Below, one piece after another: positions 61,072 through 64,000 of a DNA stretch of 64,000 bases. Under the pieces are notes generated by a model. The model saw only the letters and a list, made by a program, of their open reading frames with translations, searched no databases and was not told where the DNA came from. Position 1 is the first letter of the stretch; each line of letters opens with the position of its first letter. A program made the position numbers and the translations under genes. The stretch comes from Trebouxia sp. TZW2008 (taxonomy: Eukaryota; Chlorophyta; Trebouxiophyceae; Trebouxiales; Trebouxiaceae), in NCBI GenBank assembly GCA_002118135.1, contig BDIU01000067.1, positions 213,218 to 277,217 of the forward strand. Reading direction: 5' to 3'.

Positions 61072-61583
61072 ACTTTGCACAAAGATCCAGACTGGGTGGT
61101 TCGTCACAGCATTGCACGAACCAAGGGGCAGCAGGTTTAGCGGTTCAGCGGGACTGCGGCCTGCTGCGCCGTTCGCTCGGTCACAATAGAGCGTGCAAAG
61201 TGTTGGAATACACCACTTGAGGCACACCGTCAGAGACTTAGATTGAGGTGCAAATCTGCACGCAGCAGAATGCAACAAGACAACGAGGGGGAATGAGTGC
61301 ACACGACTTACACTTGTTTGGCAGCTCCTTGCGCGCTGGCTTGACTTGAACGGACTGCACTTGCAATCACATGGACGCCATGCGGCAAAGCCGCTGAGTA
61401 AAACTTTGTCAACAACTTCTCATCACGCGCTGACACACCTTCGAGATAAGAGGCTCACGAACAGTGGAGATAACATCGCAAGACCGTCGAGGCATTCGTA
61501 CGCAATACGGTTTGTGATTGCTTGCGCTTGAACTTGTACGGTTTTTTGCACTTGTCTGCCGCTATCCGTTTTACCATTACAAC
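61072..61583. promoter_or_regulatory. Divergent upstream region of COPI-associated (-) and lumen-protein (+) genes
   Basis: 512 bp between two start codons, so both promoters must lie here. No specific element is recognisable. Confidence 0.45.
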
Positions 61584-63725
61584 ATGAACGCCGCACTCTC
61601 TACGCCAACACTTGCGAACGTCGGTATTGTGCGTCGCGGCCAGTTCCAAGCCAGATCATCTAGAGCATGCTGCAGAACGGTAATATTTTCCGCTGTTGCC
61701 TGCTAATGCAAGCAGCTCGATCCCAGCGCCATAGTCAATTGAAGTAGCACTGCTCACTGAATGATCGGCATGCAGGTCGTTCGCGCCTCTGCAAACCACG
61801 ACAAGGTAGGCAGACGGAGCGAGCGTTTTACAAGACTTAAGTATCGCTAGTGTCAGACTGATGTTCTCTGCAGGCCGGTCCAGCTCAAGCTGCCCTCAAG
61901 GCTCTTGGGGCACTCACAGCAATCCAGCTTGCCATCTCCCCAATTGCAGGCAAGCCTCCGTGCCATATGACGCAATGCATGAGAAAAAGAGTGACGCTTG
62001 AGAGTCTGCAAACTTTGCAGACCAGATATTTGCTGGTGTTATCTAACACACGCAGCAGTGTCTACAGCATGCAATGTAGTCCCTATTGCTGCTAAACTGA
62101 CTTGTCATGCTGTCTGTATGTTGAGCAGGACCTGCACTAGCAGACAGCTCAGAAGGCACACCCAGCGTCAACCTGACAAGCGGAGCAGAGACAGGCAGTA
62201 CTCGTGCAAACTATGCTGGTCTTGGTGACGTATGTCTTCCAGCTCTAGGCATTGAGCAACTCACTGTGCCATTTAGCTTACGTGCCTGATCAGCAATGGC
62301 AAGATCATAATTTTGCAAATATTAAATGTGGTCATGCAACCTGCTTGTTATGCAGCATTTGCACCACTTCCAGCTGCGTATCAGTACATGGCTCAGACAG
62401 AAACCGCCTACGGTACCCATGTGTTGCAACAGGTTCACACGCTCTTAGTAAAGCCGCACGAGCCACTGTGATGCAGACAGAGATAGTTGCATCAAAATAC
62501 AGCTGCATTCATGCTGCAGGTCATCTTCAGCATAGACATAGTCATCTTCAGCACAGTGCTTCACCCTACCGACATCAAATGCATCAATGCATGATGCCCG
62601 TATCGCTGAAAGGATACAGCCCATCATGCAGAAAGTGCAAATACACAGCTTGCTGCACGCCGTTGCCGCCAACATCAACGCACAGAATAGGCCACAAATC
62701 AGTTGTGCGTATTGACTGGCCAACTGTGCTCGTCTGATGCAGATCAAGGGCCCCAACAAGCCTAAGGACTCATTTGCATCTGGACAGCTTGACCTACCAG
62801 ACACCCTGGGAGGTGACAGTGTCAAGGCCGCAGCTGATGCTGCTGGTGAGAAGGTGAGCCAAACAAATGCGTAGTATGCGACATCTATTGCAGCTTACAC
62901 GTGTGACTGCAGGGCGCCAATGCTCCCTTGTTCATGCTGAGCTAGCTGTTGCCCACATGCAAGCTGTCCCTTGCGTGTGCAGCGCTTGTCATGCATTACC
63001 TCTTTGTAGACTGTCAGTGCTGTGGCAGTATGTATTGTGTGCTACTGTGACGCAGTGCTGACTGTAGTGGTTGCTTTGCAGATCAGCGGCAATGCTAAGC
63101 AGCTAAGCAAAGCAAGCGACGTCCTGACGGGACCAGGTGGTGCTAATGACGCCAAGTAAATTTTGCGCTAAAGTGTTTGTCACCTCGGTCATCAATTTCA
63201 CCTACTATGTACTGATGCAAAACAGCGGAGTATACTTTATGACAGCATGCTGCCAGAGAGGCCAACTTCTAGCTTTGAGTCATGCAACAATTCGGCTGAG
63301 ATTTTGGGAATTGTGTAGCAACTGCACTGCAGCACCACATCGTGTTACACTTTTTATGTTTGGCATTTGTTTGTCAGTCTTGGGGTCCTATGCATCTTTC
63401 ACAGTTACTTTCATACGTAATGGTCTTGCACCCTGAAGTTGCGTTCGTACTCTCTTGTTTTGCAATTGGCTGCTCAGTTCCGGAGTTTGGTGCAGCCTGC
63501 TATAAGACTGCTAGCGAGAGGGATGATCATGACTCGTGATGAATCTTTTCTGATGAGATGCAACATCAACACTTCTGACCAGATGCATAGCGCAAGATTG
63601 CAGCTGAAAGTCCTGAACAAGTGAAGCAAGCAACTGGCAAGTTGTTGTCTGCAGGTACCCAGTTTGACTTGCAGAAGTCACCTGCTGTAGTGCTGTTATC
63701 TACGCTTTGCGTGGTCTCTACGTAG
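61584..63725 (+). CDS. Putative nucleus-encoded thylakoid-lumen protein, about 179 aa, family unknown
   Basis: Exons used are 61584-61679, 61776-61805, 61874-61949 (GC donor), 62129-62229, 62743-62853, 63082-63136 and 63655-63725; phases are consistent. The first exons give a transit-peptide-like MNAALSTPTLANVGIVRRGQ with Arg/Ser-rich sequence. A hydrophobic ALKALGALTAIQLAISPIAG then ends in ALA before DSSEG, a classic lumen-processing site. The mature part is small and polar (ANYAGLGD, KPKDSFASGQLDLPDTLGG, AAADAAGEKISGNAKQLSK). I do not recognise the protein. The last exon and a possible extra exon near 62362-62420 are uncertain. Confidence 0.6.
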
Positions 63726-64000
63726 CTACGGATACGTAGGTGATATCACCTGTAGAAGGCCCAAACCCCTTGTATCTACGCTCAGAACGCTGGTATACAA
63801 GTTCCGTAGACGCTCAGCGCCGACCTGACTTTACAGCTTGTTTTCAGCCTTTTGTGGCCATTTCGTGCACGTGTCAGCGTTTATTTCACTTCAAATTTGT
63901 TGTCACAAGCTTGTCAAGCCTCTGCACATCACACAATCAATCTGAACGGCAAAATGTTGGCATCAGGTTTCAATTACGTAAAATCTAACGCCAGTCTTAG
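63726..64000. other. Window end, no gene seen
   Basis: Contains a 14-bp perfect palindrome AGGTGATATCACCT at about 63737-63752 and CTACG-rich short repeats (CTACGC, CTACGTAGCTACGGATACGT) at about 63700-63785. It probably belongs to the 3' region of the lumen-protein gene. Confidence 0.4.

Overview
The window looks like nuclear DNA of a chlorophyte green alga, probably a trebouxiophyte-type lineage (inference). The genes are intron-rich with TGCAG-type 3' splice sites. There is a plastid-type geranylgeranyl diphosphate synthase with a leader, a protein with a thylakoid-lumen-type bipartite presequence, a plant-style cyclic phosphodiesterase, a CEP95-like centrosomal protein (suggesting centrioles or a flagellated stage), and TGTAA motifs downstream of several stop codons. 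No rRNA, CRISPR or bacterial operon structure is visible. All gene models were spliced by eye from reading-frame continuity, intron phase and family motifs.

Left half (1-31.8 kb): a 5'-incomplete Ctf4/WDHD1 replisome gene (+), an RCC1-repeat gene (+), a CEP95-like gene (-), and a 13-kb FUSC/aromatic-acid-exporter-type membrane protein gene (-). All four are full of tandemly duplicated exon segments, at least 18 separate events. They run from simple pairs to an 11-copy 135-bp array, and several have dimeric higher-order structure. The left half also holds the 3' end of one LINE at the window edge, a second dead copy of the same LINE family inside a CEP95 intron, and a fragment of another LINE family at 26 kb.

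Right half (32.7-64 kb): compact genes in which I see no exon arrays. They are a Sec14/CRAL-TRIO lipid-transfer protein (+), a small C2HC zinc-finger gene (-), an alpha/beta hydrolase (+), a GT61-family glycosyltransferase (+), GGPPS (-), a 2',3'-cyclic phosphodiesterase (+), an unrecognised two-exon gene (+), a medium-chain dehydrogenase/double-bond reductase (+), a single-exon F-box/LRR protein (-), a COPI-associated/TVP15-type membrane protein (-), and a putative thylakoid-lumen protein (+). Neighbours mostly alternate between convergent and divergent arrangement, with 0.4-1.3 kb between them.

The genes do not form one pathway. The most unusual signal is the regional clustering of exon-seeded tandem arrays. 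Many copies keep good splice sites, at least one (RCC1 exon 4') is an intact phase-symmetric cassette, and the boundary with the array-free right half is sharp.
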